Origin: Linum tenue
Lineage: Eukaryota > Streptophyta > Magnoliopsida > Malpighiales > Linaceae
Direction of reading: 5' to 3'
Assembly (NCBI GenBank): GCA_946122785.1
Contig: CAMGYJ010000010.1
Span: forward strand, 29,119,608 to 29,183,607
DNA length: 64,000 bases
The notes under the pieces are model-generated. The model ran no database searches. It had not been told where the DNA came from and saw nothing but the letters and a program-made list of their open reading frames with translations. Position 1 is the stretch's first letter. Each line of letters starts with the position of its first letter. Position numbers and translations under genes: made by a program. This document shows, piece after piece, positions 31,997 to 45,264 of the stretch.

Positions 31997-33558
31997 TGTA
32001 TAATTATTTGTTAGTAATATTATAGAATCAATATATAATTAAAATACTATTAATGATTTCTACTTACCATGTTTTTGTTTATGAAACACTAGTTCGAAAT
32101 AAAATTTTTAGCGATTTAATTCTGGTTAAACCGATAAAATGTGAACTGCCTCCTACAAAGGTAGGATTTTTAAAGAAAAGAGGTGACACGCGCTTGGAAG
32201 TGAGAGTGGCGATAATGCTGGAAAGGGTGCCAAAGAAAATATTCATTCTTTGGAGTGGAACTCGTACGCGGAGAGTTCAATGAGGTCCCACTTCCCCTGC
32301 GTTATCCCCACCGCACCTCACACCACCAGATATCGAATCGAATCCTACACTGCCGCATGTACACAATTTTATTTCCTCTCCATTCTTTGCTGTATATATA
32401 AATCCTTTTTCGTTGTAAACAAACACAAGAATAATAATAAATACGTATTTGTGGTGTTTCTTAATGCATAATCTTAAATGAAATTCAATCTAACATTTTG
32501 TTTGAAGTTGCTCATGTTAGAGTTCACTGGAAATTTCTTGTTCCAAATCATATACCGTAAACTAATTAATACAGAACATAATTCTGACTTGTTGAATGAC
32601 ACCAAAATTAATGAATCTCAAAGTACCCCACGACACAATTTTTAAGTTTTTCAACACAAAATTGAAAGTTCATAATGCTTTGGTGGTGCAGTGGTAGATG
32701 TCATGTGCACGATCTTCTAAACGATTCATTCGAGTCTCATATCTTTAAGACCATACTGAATGATTCATTAATTTCATTAATATTCCAAATACGAAATCGC
32801 GAATGAACGCATACATTATAAGTTTGTTTGGTATTTGTGTTGGATAACAATTAATCACTAATTATAAAGTTTTTCTCATTGAGACCATAAAATTCAACAA
32901 CAGTTATTTATCGTTACGTACCAGTACAAGATTGATATTATAGTTGTTAATTCTTGAATTTTTATCATTGCCGGCATAAACGATCTGTTATGTGTGTACA
33001 AGTTAAAAGAGAAGTAAACAGCTTCCACACTATGTTAGTGTTTCAGGATGCATGATTTCCTTGGAGCTTAGATGCAGGAACCATGCACAATTATTCTGCT
33101 TCTTGTTTCCATTGTACGAAATAATAGTGTATCGGATAAATCATGGCCATAAGTTTCAATTTTTTTTTTGGAAAAAAACAAATAGCAAACTTGGCCATTT
33201 TTGTGTATTTTGCTTTGGATAGATCGTCAACTAATTACCCCCACAAATTGTTAATTAATTAAGTAATTAGTTGGAGCTTGTGATACGTTGGGTTACCGAT
33301 CCACAACGGGTACTGCCGAAATGGGGTAAAGCAGTATAGTGACGGCCGTTTCCTTTTTGTTTCCTTCGTTTCGTCTTAACTGAGATGTTTTGGTGAATAT
33401 ATCCTCCATTATTTCAATTATTATCTACACCGGATTGACAAGTATAGCTCTATGTAGATAAGAAGATAAAAATTGGATTGAGATTATGTTGGAAATTTGG
33501 TTGAACCGGACTACGTGTACCCTCGTCCCAAAAGTCACAACAAATTATCTGCTCATCA
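31997..33558. other. Noncoding stretch outside element C (right arm)
   Basis: Mirror of 14762-16325. Nothing coding is recognised; it contains the SINE-like segment at 32684-32736. Confidence 0.6.
32684..32736 (+). repeat. tRNA-derived SINE-like remnant (right arm)
   Basis: Box A-like TGGTGCAGTGG (32684-32694) and box B-like ATTCGAGTC (32728-32736). Mirror of 15586-15638. Confidence 0.4.
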
Positions 33559-33567
33559 TAAATTTTT

Positions 33568-34364
33568 GGACTTTGCTACGGTGACTTGCAAGTCATCATA
33601 ACTTGCACTTTTAGGTCGACCTCCGTTAGGATTAGGTCGATCTAATATGTTGTTTCAGCATAAAAGTAGTTTCATGGTGCCTACTTTGAAGATTCATATC
33701 TTACAATTGGCTCGATGGAAATTTGAAATTAATGGCTTGTTTTGGAAGCGGGAGTGTCCCTCTACATATTGAAGTGTTTGAGAGCTCGATAAGAAGTCCA
33801 GAAGACCATTATTGAACTTGATCAAAAGACTATGCCAAAATTGAAAATGGCCAAGTCTGGGAACGTATGTTTGTGATTGTGAAGCCTACTTTGGAGCTCA
33901 ATTCGAAAAGCATGGATGAGATTCATGACCAGACGCCTCTACCAAGTGAAATTAGGTATGTTTGTCTACAAAGGCAAGACATTGGATATCTGGAAGGCTT
34001 CAAACAAAAGGCTCGAAGTTGCTACGAAGGTTGTTTTTTGGCAGCTTGCTTGTGCTAGAAGGCAGCTTACTTCGTAGCAACTTCGAGCCTTTTGTTTGAA
34101 GCCTTCAAGATATCCAATCTTTCATCCAATGCCTTGCCTTTGTATACAAACATACCTAATTTCATGTGTAGAGGGACACTCCAGCTTCAAAACAAGCCAT
34201 TAATCTCTAATTTCCATCGAGCTAATTGTAAGATATAAATCTCCAAAGTAGGCACCATGAAACTGTTTTTACACTGAAACAACAGATTAGGTCGACCTAA
34301 TTCTAACTAAGGTCGACCGAAAAGTGCAAGTTACGATGACTTGCAATGCACCATAGGCGCACCC
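33568..34364. mobile_element. Foldback Mutator-like element (right arm)
   Basis: 797 bp, same length as the left copy, with 9-bp TSDs TAAATTTTT (33559-33567 and 34365-34373). The adjacent flank differs slightly from the left arm near 33510. Confidence 0.88.
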
Positions 34365-34373
34365 TAAATTTTT

Positions 34374-35872
34374 ATGTTAAGAAATGACATTTTTTCTCAA
34401 GGTAAAATCAGTATTTATATAAGAGTCATGAGCACTCGATAAAGGTAGGCACTTAATAAATATACTCAAAATAAGACTACTTTGAATGTGTCACGAAACA
34501 TTTCTAAAATTTGGGAAAGTCACTATTTCATGTTTTGTATATATGATATTTAAATACTAGGCAATACTAACGTTAATATGAGAAATTATAAGCACAATTT
34601 TTTAGACAATCGGTACGTTTAAAATGATTTCAGACTAAATGCAAAATTTGTGCTAATTAAATACATTCATATCATGTAAAAGGACACCCCTTTCATGATT
34701 TTCTAACTCTGCCACCATAGAACCAAACTCAAACTCAAGAATTCATGGAAAAGTTGTGTTTGTTGTTTAATGTTTTAGAAATCGTATCGTACCGGCTGAT
34801 CTAACCGAAAATACTAGATATCAGATCCCTAAAGATATACGATTTTAGCAGTATGAAATGATTCAACCACACTTGTAACACGAAATATCCGATCACTACA
34901 TTTTCTGGTAACTTCCGACACATTATCACATCATTAGTTGTACCAATTTCATCTTCGTAATGATTAAATGATCATTTTTTACCTACCCTTTCATGTACAA
35001 ACTTTAAAATCAAGTATGTAAATATACGCTAGCGGGAGAAACAATAAATTTTACTTGGCTCCATTTGTGGTAACGCCACAAAATATGATATTGGATAATT
35101 CATATTGTAATGCATATTGCATAGGAAGAAAAAATAGGGGGAAAAGACAAAACGAATAAGATAAAATCTTCATAAGTAAATACGGGACGGCGGCAACCAA
35201 TAATAATATATCAATTACTGCAGCACCAGCATTATTTTATGGGTTTCTACTAGAAAACAGGCATTAAATATTAGCATTGATTAGGGAGATGGCAACAAGG
35301 GAAAAATAGACAAACAAGAAGTAAAATTTTTCCAAATTGTTATTCTTATGCTGTTTTGTGGAATTTGTGTGATTAACAGATCCGACTCAAAAAAATTAGA
35401 AAACAAATGTCACTTGGTTTACTACTCTTCAAACATCAAGCTCCCTTCATTTTTTAGATTTCTTTTAAAAATAGACCCAATATATATATATAGTATTGGT
35501 TATTCTGAATTGTGTTCATCAATCATCATCCTGAGTCCACTCCACTTTCATCAAGCTTCTTTCTGCTTCCTCCTTTATTGCAATTACGACCTTATTTCTC
35601 TAAAAATTCTTTTTAATCATGGAAAATCTTGTGTTTGGAAGTGTGTTTTTCGTGTTTAATAGTTTCAGTCACGTAAAATTTATCATAATATAAATTTTTG
35701 TGTCAAATTGTATTGGTCACGAGAAATATGACTAGTCACGTTAAATTTCCTGTATTCCTATTTATTACGGGGAGTCATGTGATTAATGACAAATTTTGAA
35801 ACACTAGCCTGACAAAACAAAAACTAATTTAGATACTTATACATAACTTTTACCCCTGCCTTTCTTTCAATC
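34374..35872. other. AT-rich noncoding stretch (right arm)
   Basis: Mirror of 12450-13946. Nothing recognised beyond an AT microsatellite near 35481-35494. Confidence 0.6.
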
Positions 35873-38254
35873 TTAAAAACAAATTTCTCTAGAGTAACTG
35901 TAACTCGTTCCATTACAAAATTCACATTTCAACTTTGGAGAACATACATTCTTATAGTGCCCATATTTATGACTATGAAAGCATTGAATGTTATTCTCAA
36001 AACATAAGCGTGCAATCGATAATCCAAACCAACACGAACGAACACAAATTTCATCTGGTTCACTAACATAATGTGTGCTAGTTAATCTACAGGCAGGGAG
36101 AACAAATTTCACTAATATGAGGAGAGCAGTTTACAAACCAAATTCGGAACGGATAAACCAAACAAACTAAACTGACTGACATTTCTACAGATTAGTTTGG
36201 TGAAGAGTATTTATATAACTTTTCTCCTAATCCCAAACAGTAAACCAACATCTCTTTCCAAACATACACGAAAAAGGTCAAAACAAAGCTTAAACACAAA
36301 CCCAAACAAAATAGGCCCAAAACACAAAACAAACCCAAATCAAATTCCAGTCATATCCTAACAATCTCCACCTTGACTTGAATTCTATGCCAAATACAAG
36401 ATATACCAGACGCAACCAAAGTTGCCAGATGTACCCAAATGCGATACATATCGCCAAACTCAAACGCGATGCAAATCACCAAACTCGGATGCAATCAAAA
36501 TTGCCAGACATACTAAACTCCTCCAAATCTGCTAATGAACCAGAATCTCCCCTACCTCCAAATGCCCCGAAGGGTGGTCAACAAACCAAATCATTCGGCA
36601 GGTCCAACCCAAGTTGAGACTTGCCATTCAAAACCAGTTTGGTGCACTTATCACCAACAAAACATGTCAAAACAGAACCTTGTAGACCATACAAGGCACT
36701 AACCTTAACACTTTTAGAATCACCTTAGAACCTTTGTAGATAGACAACAATCCACCTTCACTTTTGAAACTGAAACCCTTGCCGTCTAGTAGACTCAAAG
36801 ATATCAGATTCTTAGTCATCTCTGGAATATGCCAAACATTGTTCAAGATGCGAACATAACCATAATGTGTCCTCATCCTGACAGAGCCTCTTCCAACAAT
36901 CTTATAGATAACACCATTGGCCATAGAAACATGTCCTCCATCTATCTGCTCATAAGTTGAAATACACTCTCTGGTTGGACACATATGATAATCAGCTTCA
37001 GTATCTAAATCCCACACATCCGGATGATGTACCTGTTCATTCACTGCTAAGGCCAAACCATCTTCAAAATCAGAGTTAGTTTCTTCCGCCACAGCAACTG
37101 ATGATTCCTTCTTATCCTGATATTTCTTTAGTTTAGGACAATCGAATTTCCAATGTCCCTTCTCCTTACAGTTACGGCATATATCATCCTTCAAACCAAC
37201 AGAATTCGAATTAATATTCGTCTTCCTATTACCAGATTGTTGTCTCCTACTACTCGTAGCAGCCAACCCAGATGTCAGATTTTGCGAACCCGAATGAGAT
37301 GCCTTATGTCGAACCTCCCTAGTATGTAGAGCAGAGCTGACATCTTCCAAAGACAAACTATCTTTCCAAGTAATAAAATAATCCACAAAATTCTCATATG
37401 AATGTGGCAAAGATACTAACATAATTAAGGTAACATCCTCATCATCTACTTTAACATCAATATTCTGCAGATCTAACAAGATAGTATTGAGTTGATCTAG
37501 ATGATTCCTAAGAGATGTACCTTCCTCCATATGCAAATTGAACAAACGTTGCTTCAGAAGCAACTTGTTGGTTAAAGACTTTGTCATGTATAGACTTTCA
37601 AGCCTCAACCATAAGCCTGCAACAGTCTTCTCAGCAGCAACCTTAGTGATGATATCATCAAACAAACAAAGCAAGATTGTAGAGTGAGCTTTCTCATCCA
37701 AAGTAATCCACTCTTCTTCATCTATACTTTTCTTCTTCGATTTTTCAGAAAACGGAACCCACAAACCTTATTGTTTCAACATTGCTTGCATCTTAATCTA
37801 CCACAAACTGAAACTCATTCTCCCAGTAAACTTATCAATATTCATACTTATAGCATCCATTCTTACTATCAAACAAACTCTAACCAAACTTCTCACCAAA
37901 TACCAACCAAATTATTCAAAACAAACCAATCAGCGTAGTTGCAAACTACGGTAACTATTCAAACAACTCTAACGAACAAACAGAGCTCCCAAAATTCCCA
38001 AATACTACTCAGATCGATGTTGAATTGCTTGATAATTACCACAAACGAAATTCTTTGAGGCCACCACCGGAATTAATAATTCCAACACTCCGCACAAAAT
38101 TCCAAGATCCAAACAGAGCTCCCAAAATTCCCAAATACTACTCAGATCGATGTTGAATTACTTGATAATTACCACAAAACCCAAACACAAAGCCAAACAA
38201 AATAGACCCAAAACACAAAACAAACCCAAATCAAATTCAAGTCATATCCTAACA
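35873..38254 (-). mobile_element. Copia-type element F, gag-protease only (right arm)
   Basis: Mirror of the left copy. LTR starts lie at 38254 (5') and 36363 (3') on the minus strand. The lower boundary is approximate for the same reason as in the left arm. The LTR start is preceded by inverted ATTGTTAGG, so the outer junction is itself palindromic. Confidence 0.75.
36667..37860 (-). pseudogene. F gag-protease polyprotein (right arm)
   Basis: Same frame and the same two early stops as the left copy (mirrored positions about 37798-37800 and 37768-37770), then 365 open codons from 37764. It has the CCHC knuckle CRNCKEKGHWKFDC and the altered protease site D-T-E. One residue differs from the left arm (R for K in WLRLES). 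No pol follows. Confidence 0.88.
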
Positions 38255-38804
38255 ATTATTGTTAGGTCTTCTTATACAATTTGTTATTGGATTGTTGATT
38301 TTCTAAGCTCCCAGTTCTTGCATGATTGTATGTTTTGCCTATGACCATGAGTTTCAAGTTAAATTAATCTCTTTATTAGATTTTGCAAGAAATATTCTAG
38401 TTCACCAAGATTAATTATCTTTCAAACAAGTATACAGTTTCTTAATTTTTTCTTGAAGTCTTAACCTTACATCTTAATTTTCTTAGTTATATTTTTTCCT
38501 ATATCATACCATTAGCTTCATTTAAGATACATTCGATTTCATAAACATATTTATTTAGATATGACCAATACTAGGGTGCCTCTGTAAAAAGTGCGGCACT
38601 GGTGCAACCAATTTCTATTGGTCCACGTAAGAGTTAACTTGACATTGGTTAATTACTGAAATCCAGCCCAACTATGACAATCTGAAATCCGATTCAATGA
38701 CTGGCACCGACTGAAGAATAGACCCCAACCCCAAATTTTACACAAAATTTCGTCAAGCTATGCTAATGTATCCACTCAAAACTCCGTCAGTTAAAATTCT
38801 ATCA
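38255..38804. other. Upstream flank of the bS21-like gene (right arm)
   Basis: Mirror of 9518-10067; the probable promoter side of the gene that starts at 38805. I see no clear TATA box at a convincing distance. Confidence 0.45.
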
Positions 38805-38861
38805 ATGGCTTCGCTCGTTCTCTCCAACTGCCTCTCCTTTCTCTCACCTTCCTCCTCCATC
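38805..38861 (+). pseudogene. RPS21: Plastid bS21-like gene, 5' part (right arm)
   Basis: ATG at 38805; 19 codons of a Ser/Leu-rich transit-peptide-like start. It ends in CCATC (38857-38861), the TSD of element E, which follows at 38862. The frame resumes at 44004. Confidence 0.65.
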
Positions 38862-41800
38862 TAACAAAGGAAATTTGGAGTGATAAAACCTAGCTTGCTT
38901 TTCTCATTACTTTCACTGCCAATTTATAGGCAGAACAAGGAAGAAGATGACAAAGTTCATACATCTGTTTTGTAGCTTGGAATGGAAACAACTACTGTCT
39001 TGGAACGAAAGGAAACACAAGTATCAACTGGGAAAGAACAATACACAGCACATTACATCAAACGACATCGCAACAAAGGCATCTTGGCTTGGTTCCAAAC
39101 GACAGCGCAGCAAGAAAGGAAAGAAACGGCAGCGCAGCGATAAGTCCCAGAATGAGGAAGGAACGACGTCGCAGGGCAGATGACTGTTGAAATTGATTTT
39201 CAATCTGTTACCCCCCGCAAGCTGGTGGGCAGAGGTTTCGCACACCAAGCTTGGAGAGCAATGTGTTGAATGGAGCTGGGGAAAGTGGTTTTGTGAAGAG
39301 ATCGGCGAGCTAATGAGAAGAGGAGATGTGAAAAAGTTTGAGAGTACCAGCTTGGAGCTTTTCTCTGACGAAGTGACAGTCTAATTCGATGTGCTTTGTC
39401 CTTTCATGGAAAGTGGGGTTCTTTGCGATGTAGATGGCACTTTGGTTGTCGCAGTAGAGATTGACAGGAAGAGATGTAGAGACCTGGAAATCTTGGAGTA
39501 GATATTGAAGCCACTGGATTTCGGAGGTAGTGAAGGCAAGAGCGCGATATCCATGAGATGAGAGAATCACCTAAATATATGCAAAAACCAGTTGTTGATC
39601 GCCTTGTATCCACACAGGCAGCCTAATCTGAATCTGTGAAAGCTTTCAATTGAAAAGAACCCTTGGAGGGGAAGAAAAGACCTGATGCTGGTGCTGATTT
39701 GAGGTATCTCAGAACCCTTAGAACAGCCTTGTAATGAGTTGTAGATAGAGAGGTCATGAATTGGCTTAGCTGTTGTGTAACAAAGCTAATGTCTGAGGAC
39801 GAGTAATAGTCAAGTAGATTAGCTTGCCCACCAATGTTCTGTAGTGTTCTGGATCCTCATATGGAATGCTCTCATCATTGCTGAGATGTAATTTGTAATC
39901 CATGGGGGTAGTGACAGGCTTTGAATCAAGAACATTTGCTTCTTTAAGTATTTCCAATGTATATTTTCTCTGTGAAAGATGAATGCCAGAATTGCTTCTT
40001 GCTACTTCAATGCCTAGAAAATATCTCAAGTTTCCAAGATCTTTGATGCTGAATTCTCTATGTAACAGCTCCTTCAATGCTTGTATTTCTGTTAAGTTAT
40101 TGCCTCCTATAACCAGATCATCGACATAAATGAGAATGCATGTGTAGGAAGAAGATGTAACCTTGTAGAATAGGGAATGGTCTGCTTTGCTTTGAATGTA
40201 ACCAAGCTAATGAAGCTTGTCTGTAAGCTTGGAGAACCATTGTCTGGAAGCTTGTTTCAGGCCATAAAGTGACTTCTTTAGTCGACAAACTGGGTTAGGT
40301 ATGCCAGTAGGAGGAGTGAATCCCTGAGGTAGGGTCATGTAGACTTCTTCTTGTAGTTCTCCATTGAGAAATGCATTATCCACATCCAATTGATGGATAT
40401 GCCAGTTTCTGAGGGCTGCAATGGCTAGGAATGTCCTGACATTAGTCATTTTGATGACTGGGGCAAATGTGTCTTGAAAATCAATCCCTTCTTGTTGTGT
40501 GTTGCCTTTGGCAACCAATCTAGCTTTGTGTCTTTCAAGAGAACCATCAGAAAGAAACTTATCCTTGTAAATCCATTTCTTTCCAATTGGTTTCTTGCCT
40601 GGTGGTAGTGAAACCACATCCCAGGTTTGATTTTTGATTAAAGCCTTAATCTCTTGTTGCATAGCTTGATTCCAGAATTTTCTGAATGGGAGAGAAAGAT
40701 TGTTGTAGGAGAGAAGTGAGGAAAGGGAGTACCTGTTGTCTTTGATCTGTTGCAGATTTGAGTGATTGGTGCTGCTAGGACCTTGAGATAAGTAACAATG
40801 ATAGTTCTTGACAAGATGGGAGGGGGGTTTTGAGGTTCTGTCAGAACATCTGACTTGAGGTTGAGGTTGAGGAGGGGGAGATGGTGGTGGTGGTGGTGGT
40901 GGGGAAGGAGATACAGGAGAAGGAGAAGAAGTAGGTGATGGAGGTGTGGTGGAAGGAGGAGAAGAGGAGGGATGGTTTGTACTATCAGTGGAGGTAGAAG
41001 GATCGACATTGATTGGTCTAGAAGATGAAGTTGTTTCATGGATCAGAGGGGAATTTGGAGTAGGAATGGGGAATAGAATGTCTGGATCAGAGGGTAAAGG
41101 ATCTTGTTCATGATTTGAATGGAATGGAAAATGAGATTCATAGAAGATGACATCTCTAGAGGTAAATGTTTCATGAGTGGATAAGTCATATAACTTGTAC
41201 CCTTTTATACCAGGAGTGTAACCAATGAAGATTGATTTCCTGGCTCTTGGTTGGAATTTGGTTCTGTGGTTAACCAGTGTGCTGGCATAACACAAGCAAC
41301 CGAAGACTCTCAAGTCAGTGAGGTCTGGTGGTCTGTTGTAAAGGATTTGGAATGGAGATTTGTTTGAAAGAACAGGGCTGGGGACTCTATTTATCAGGTG
41401 TACTGCATGTTTGACACAGTCACCCCAGAAAGTAGGAGGTAAGTTTGCTTGGAATTGAAGGGCTCTAGCAACAGCAAGGATGTGTTGATGTTTCCTCTCT
41501 ACCTTGCTGTTTTGTTGAGGTGTTTCAACACAGGACATTTCATGGAGAATGCCTGTTGAGTTAAAGAATTCTTCCATTTGGAATTCTTTACCCTGATCAC
41601 TCCTAATGGTTTTGATGGTGGACTGAAATTGTCTTTGCATTTGGTTGCAGAAAGCAATGAGTTTTGGTCTTGCTTTTAACTTTAAATGAAGGAGAATAAG
41701 CCAAGTCATTCTAGTGTAGTCATCAACTACAATTAAGAAATATTTGAATCCATCATAAGAGGGAAGAGGGTTAGGACCCCAAATGTCAACATGTATGAGT

Positions 41801-43998
41801 TCAAAAGGTAACTGTGTTACAGACTGGCTGATAGGAAAAGAAAGTCGTTTTTGCTTGGCAAAATGACAAACATCACATGGTTGATCCTTCTGAGTAGTAA
41901 TGGAGGTACAAAATTGGTTGAGAAGTGGTATTTTAGAGTGAGATACATGTCCTAGTCTAAAATGCCACAATCAAAGGTGGATGTAGAGGCAACAGAAATC
42001 AATTTAGGAGGATGTGATGCTTGAAGGTAATAAAGTCCATTGTGAAGGCTAGCAGAACCAATCACTCTCTTCTGCTCCAAATCCTGTATAAGACAAGTAG
42101 TAGATTGAAAGGATAAGCTTATTGGTGTGGTGGAGGTCAGTCTGCTCACAGACAGGAGGTTAAAGGTAAAGTGGGGAACAAACAGGGCATTTTGTAGAGT
42201 CAAGGCATCGTGGCATTTTGCTGTGCCAGTGTGAGTTGCCTGGATTTGAGCTCCAGTGGGGAGAGTGATGAAAACATTTGACAAAGGTTGTGGATTTGTT
42301 AAGTAGTCTAAGGAGCTATCTATGTGGTCTGAAGCTCCAGTATCAACAATCCATGGTTTTTGTATGTTGGTGATAGCATTGAAGACAGGAATTGAGAGAG
42401 AAGGAGTTGGAAGTATACCTTTGTTGCTAACAAAGGCAGAAAGCAGAGAATGATGGTTGGTTCTTCTGAGCATTCATCAGACTCATGAGTTTGTCATAAT
42501 CTGCTCTTGTGAGCTTGACTTCATCTGATGAAGAAGTGCTGGTGACAACATTGGCAGCAGGAGGTCTACCTCTTCCAGTACCAGAAGTTGGATATTTGGG
42601 CACAAAATTCTGTGGATATCCATTCTTCTGAAAGCACTTGTCTTCTGTATGGCCTCTTCTTCTGCAATAAGAACAAGTGACTGGAGTACTGCTTGAAGTA
42701 AAGGAAGGCTTGGTCATTCCTGGTGGCCAACCATGTTTTTGAAAACAAATATCCTCAGTATGGCCTTCTCTCTTGCAGAATGTGCAGAAGGGTGGTTTAG
42801 CAGAGGAGTTGAATCTTCTGTTTCCTCCTTGAATGGCAAATGCTGACTGGTCTGTGTGGAGAGAAGCCACCATTTTGTTGGATTGAGAACCATAGATCTG
42901 TCTTTCATGTTGCAACATTCTTTGAAAAACTCGATTGATGTTGGGAAGCTCATCACCAAACATCACTTGTGCTCTGACTCCAGAGAAGTTTTCATTTAAA
43001 CCTCGAAGAAACTTGATTACATAACTGGTTTCTTGATATTGAAGAACTCTTGTCATGGCAACACAGTCAATGTGGCTAGTGGGTGTACAGGTACATGGAA
43101 TAAGTGGTTGATAGTTCTCTAACTCATCCTTTAGAGTAATGATTTTTCCATAGTAGTTAGTAACAGTTTGGTTACCTTGTTGTAGAGAGGAAAGTGCTTC
43201 TTCAAGCTCTGCAATGCGAATGAGATCACCAGATCCATAACGAGTTTGTAAGCTCTTCCATGCTTCTGAAGTTTTTTTGCAGGCAAGGATGGTCTTTCGA
43301 ATCTCTGAAGAAGTGGACTATTGGATCCAGCTGAGGATCATAACGTTGTTGCGAGTCCAGGCACCATACCTTGCATCAGTAGCAGCTGGCTCTGTGAGTG
43401 TTCCATTAATGAATCCGAGTTTGTTTTTTGCAGCAAGGGCATTGAACATTGCCCTGCTCCAGTCATTGTAGTTTGTGGCTGTGAGTTTTTCAGCAACAAG
43501 GAGGGCTCCAGGTTGCTCTGATCCGTGAAGAAAGAAGGGGTCAGAAGAAGGATCCACAATATTTGGCTGTGGATCAGGAAGGGGCTGAGCTTCATTCTCA
43601 GCCATTGTAGAAGGCGGCGGCTAGGGTTTTATCAGAGGCTCTGATACCATAACAAAGAAAATTTGGAGTGATAAAACCTAGCTTGCTTTTCTCATTACTT
43701 TCACTGCCAATTTATAGGCAGAACAAGGAAGAAGATGACAAAGTTCATACATCTGTTTTGTAGCTTGGAATGGAAACAACTACTGTCTTGGAACGAAAGG
43801 AAACACAAGTATCAACTGGGAAAGAACAATACGCAGCACATTACATCAAACGACATCGCAACAGAGGCATCTTGGCTTGGTTCCAAACGACAGCGCAGCA
43901 GGAAAGGAAAGAAACGGCAGTGCAGCGATAAGTCCCGGAATGAGGAAGGAACGACGTCGCAGGGCAGATGACCGTTGAAATTGATTTTCAATCTGTTA
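38862..43998 (-). mobile_element. Ty1/copia element E, right-arm copy, complete
   Basis: 5137 bp, TSDs CCATC at 38857-38861 and 43999-44003. 3' LTR 38862-39210 and 5' LTR 43650-43998. Same length as the left copy; I noticed only about three substitutions (for example T/G in the 5' LTR, and S for T in VPSPVLS). Confidence 0.95.
39208..43605 (-). pseudogene. E gag-pol polyprotein (right arm), multiply broken
   Basis: Mirror of 4717-9114, with the same open stretches: gag 43318-43605 and 42427-43056, protease 41952-42473, integrase to RT 40207-41970, RT 39766-40077, RNase H pieces 39310-39613. The same stop codons, frameshifts and RNase H deletion are present, so all of this decay happened before the palindrome formed. 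Motifs: two CCHC knuckles, [27 protein letters not shown]. Confidence 0.93.
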
Positions 43999-44003
43999 CC
44001 ATC

Positions 44004-44321
44004 GCCCGCTGTCTCACGTTTCCTCCCTTCCACTTCTCTTCCCCCCACTCGCTGGTTGCTTGCCTAGAGATTTCCTGTTGGCGAGCTGGCATAGTGACTT
44101 CCCCAAGCATCGGTTGCTTCAACTTGTCATACAATATCCAGCTAGTGGTGGGCAAGAACGAGCCTGCGGAGAGGCTTATGAACATGCACAATAGGGGATT
44201 GGGGAGGTCCGGGGCGATTCAGGCGCCCTGGCGGCATAGGTATCCGGAAACAAGCAAGACGAAAAGAAGCATTGGACTCGCGAGGCTGCTAAGGGAAATT
44301 GCTAATGTAATATTTGATTGA
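44004..44321 (+). pseudogene. RPS21: Plastid bS21-like gene, 3' part (right arm)
   Basis: Continues the bS21-like frame after the second CCATC (43999-44003). It encodes the rest of a transit peptide, then YNIQLVVGKNEPAERLMN, and a diverged basic tail ending REIANVIFD with TGA at 44319-44321. Only the N-terminal third of the S21 domain is well conserved. The gene is interrupted identically in both arms, so the E insertion predates the duplication. Confidence 0.65.
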
Positions 44322-44945
44322 ATTCAATTAAATGAATGAATACATTGCTAATTTCAGTTTGCGGGCCAAAAATTTTGGGCTTTAGATATTTGAGTTTGTA
44401 GTTGAATTATTCATGGGAGGAAAGAATTCTTTTTAGATTTGGATGAGATGAAGTGGCTAGAATTCTCTGTTTGAAATGAAGAGCCTAGAACACAATGTTT
44501 GATTGGAATTCCTCGTCTACGGAAGGAGAGAATTCATAAATATTGAATGAAATGAAAAACTTCAGAGCTCTTGTTCTGTTAAATGTTATGGGAAGATCAT
44601 TTCCATATTGTTTCTGCTTTGTGCCTTAGGTGGGTTCGTATTAAAATATAGTGAGGAAGGAATTTAGAAGTTATAATTGAGTTCATGTTATAGTAGCAAA
44701 ATCAGAAACACACAAGTTAGATTGTTAGTGATCATAAGTAGTATAAGAGTATGTGCCAGTAGTAATAGTCTGCGTAGCAACTATATGGTTGATTCCTTCA
44801 TTCACTTCGGAAGTCCGCAATCCACTTATTATTTTTTCCAAGTTCCCGTCATCCAGTTTGGTGTTGAGATTAGGTTTCGAGTTTGCTTGTGAATTCCCTT
44901 TACCCATCATATGTTTCTAAAGCTCATCAAACTAAAATCACTACT
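44322..44945. other. Flank between bS21-like gene and element D (right arm)
   Basis: Mirror of 3377-4000. No recognised gene. Confidence 0.6.
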
Positions 44946-44950
44946 GCTGT

Positions 44951-45257
44951 TGATAAATTTAGCAAAACGAAAAGAAACGACACACGATTTACGTGGTTTC
45001 CCCGTTCGATATGAACGAGACTACTCCACGGAGAGTGGGTGCTCTCAGGTTTTCTTATTATCGTTATTGTGTTACAGCTGTTGCGGCCGTGCCGCTTACA
45101 TATATATGAACCGAAAACCCCTCACCTCTAATCCTAGGGTTCGGATCCAGCCAAAGGAAAATTAACAAAGTCACCATAAAGAAAATAAACCAGGACAAAT
45201 AAGTCCCTAAACACCATGCACACTCGTACAGGGGTCACGTGTGCATGCTTCGCCACA
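44951..45257 (-). repeat. 3' LTR of element D (right arm)
   Basis: On the minus strand TGTGGCGAAG...TTTATCA. Paired with 3065-3371. Confidence 0.92.
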
Positions 45258-45264
45258 CTCCCCC

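Noticed and set aside
32684..32736. Intact tRNA gene
   Set aside because: Box A and B patterns are present, but the acceptor and anticodon stems do not form and box B is mutated; kept only as a SINE-like remnant.
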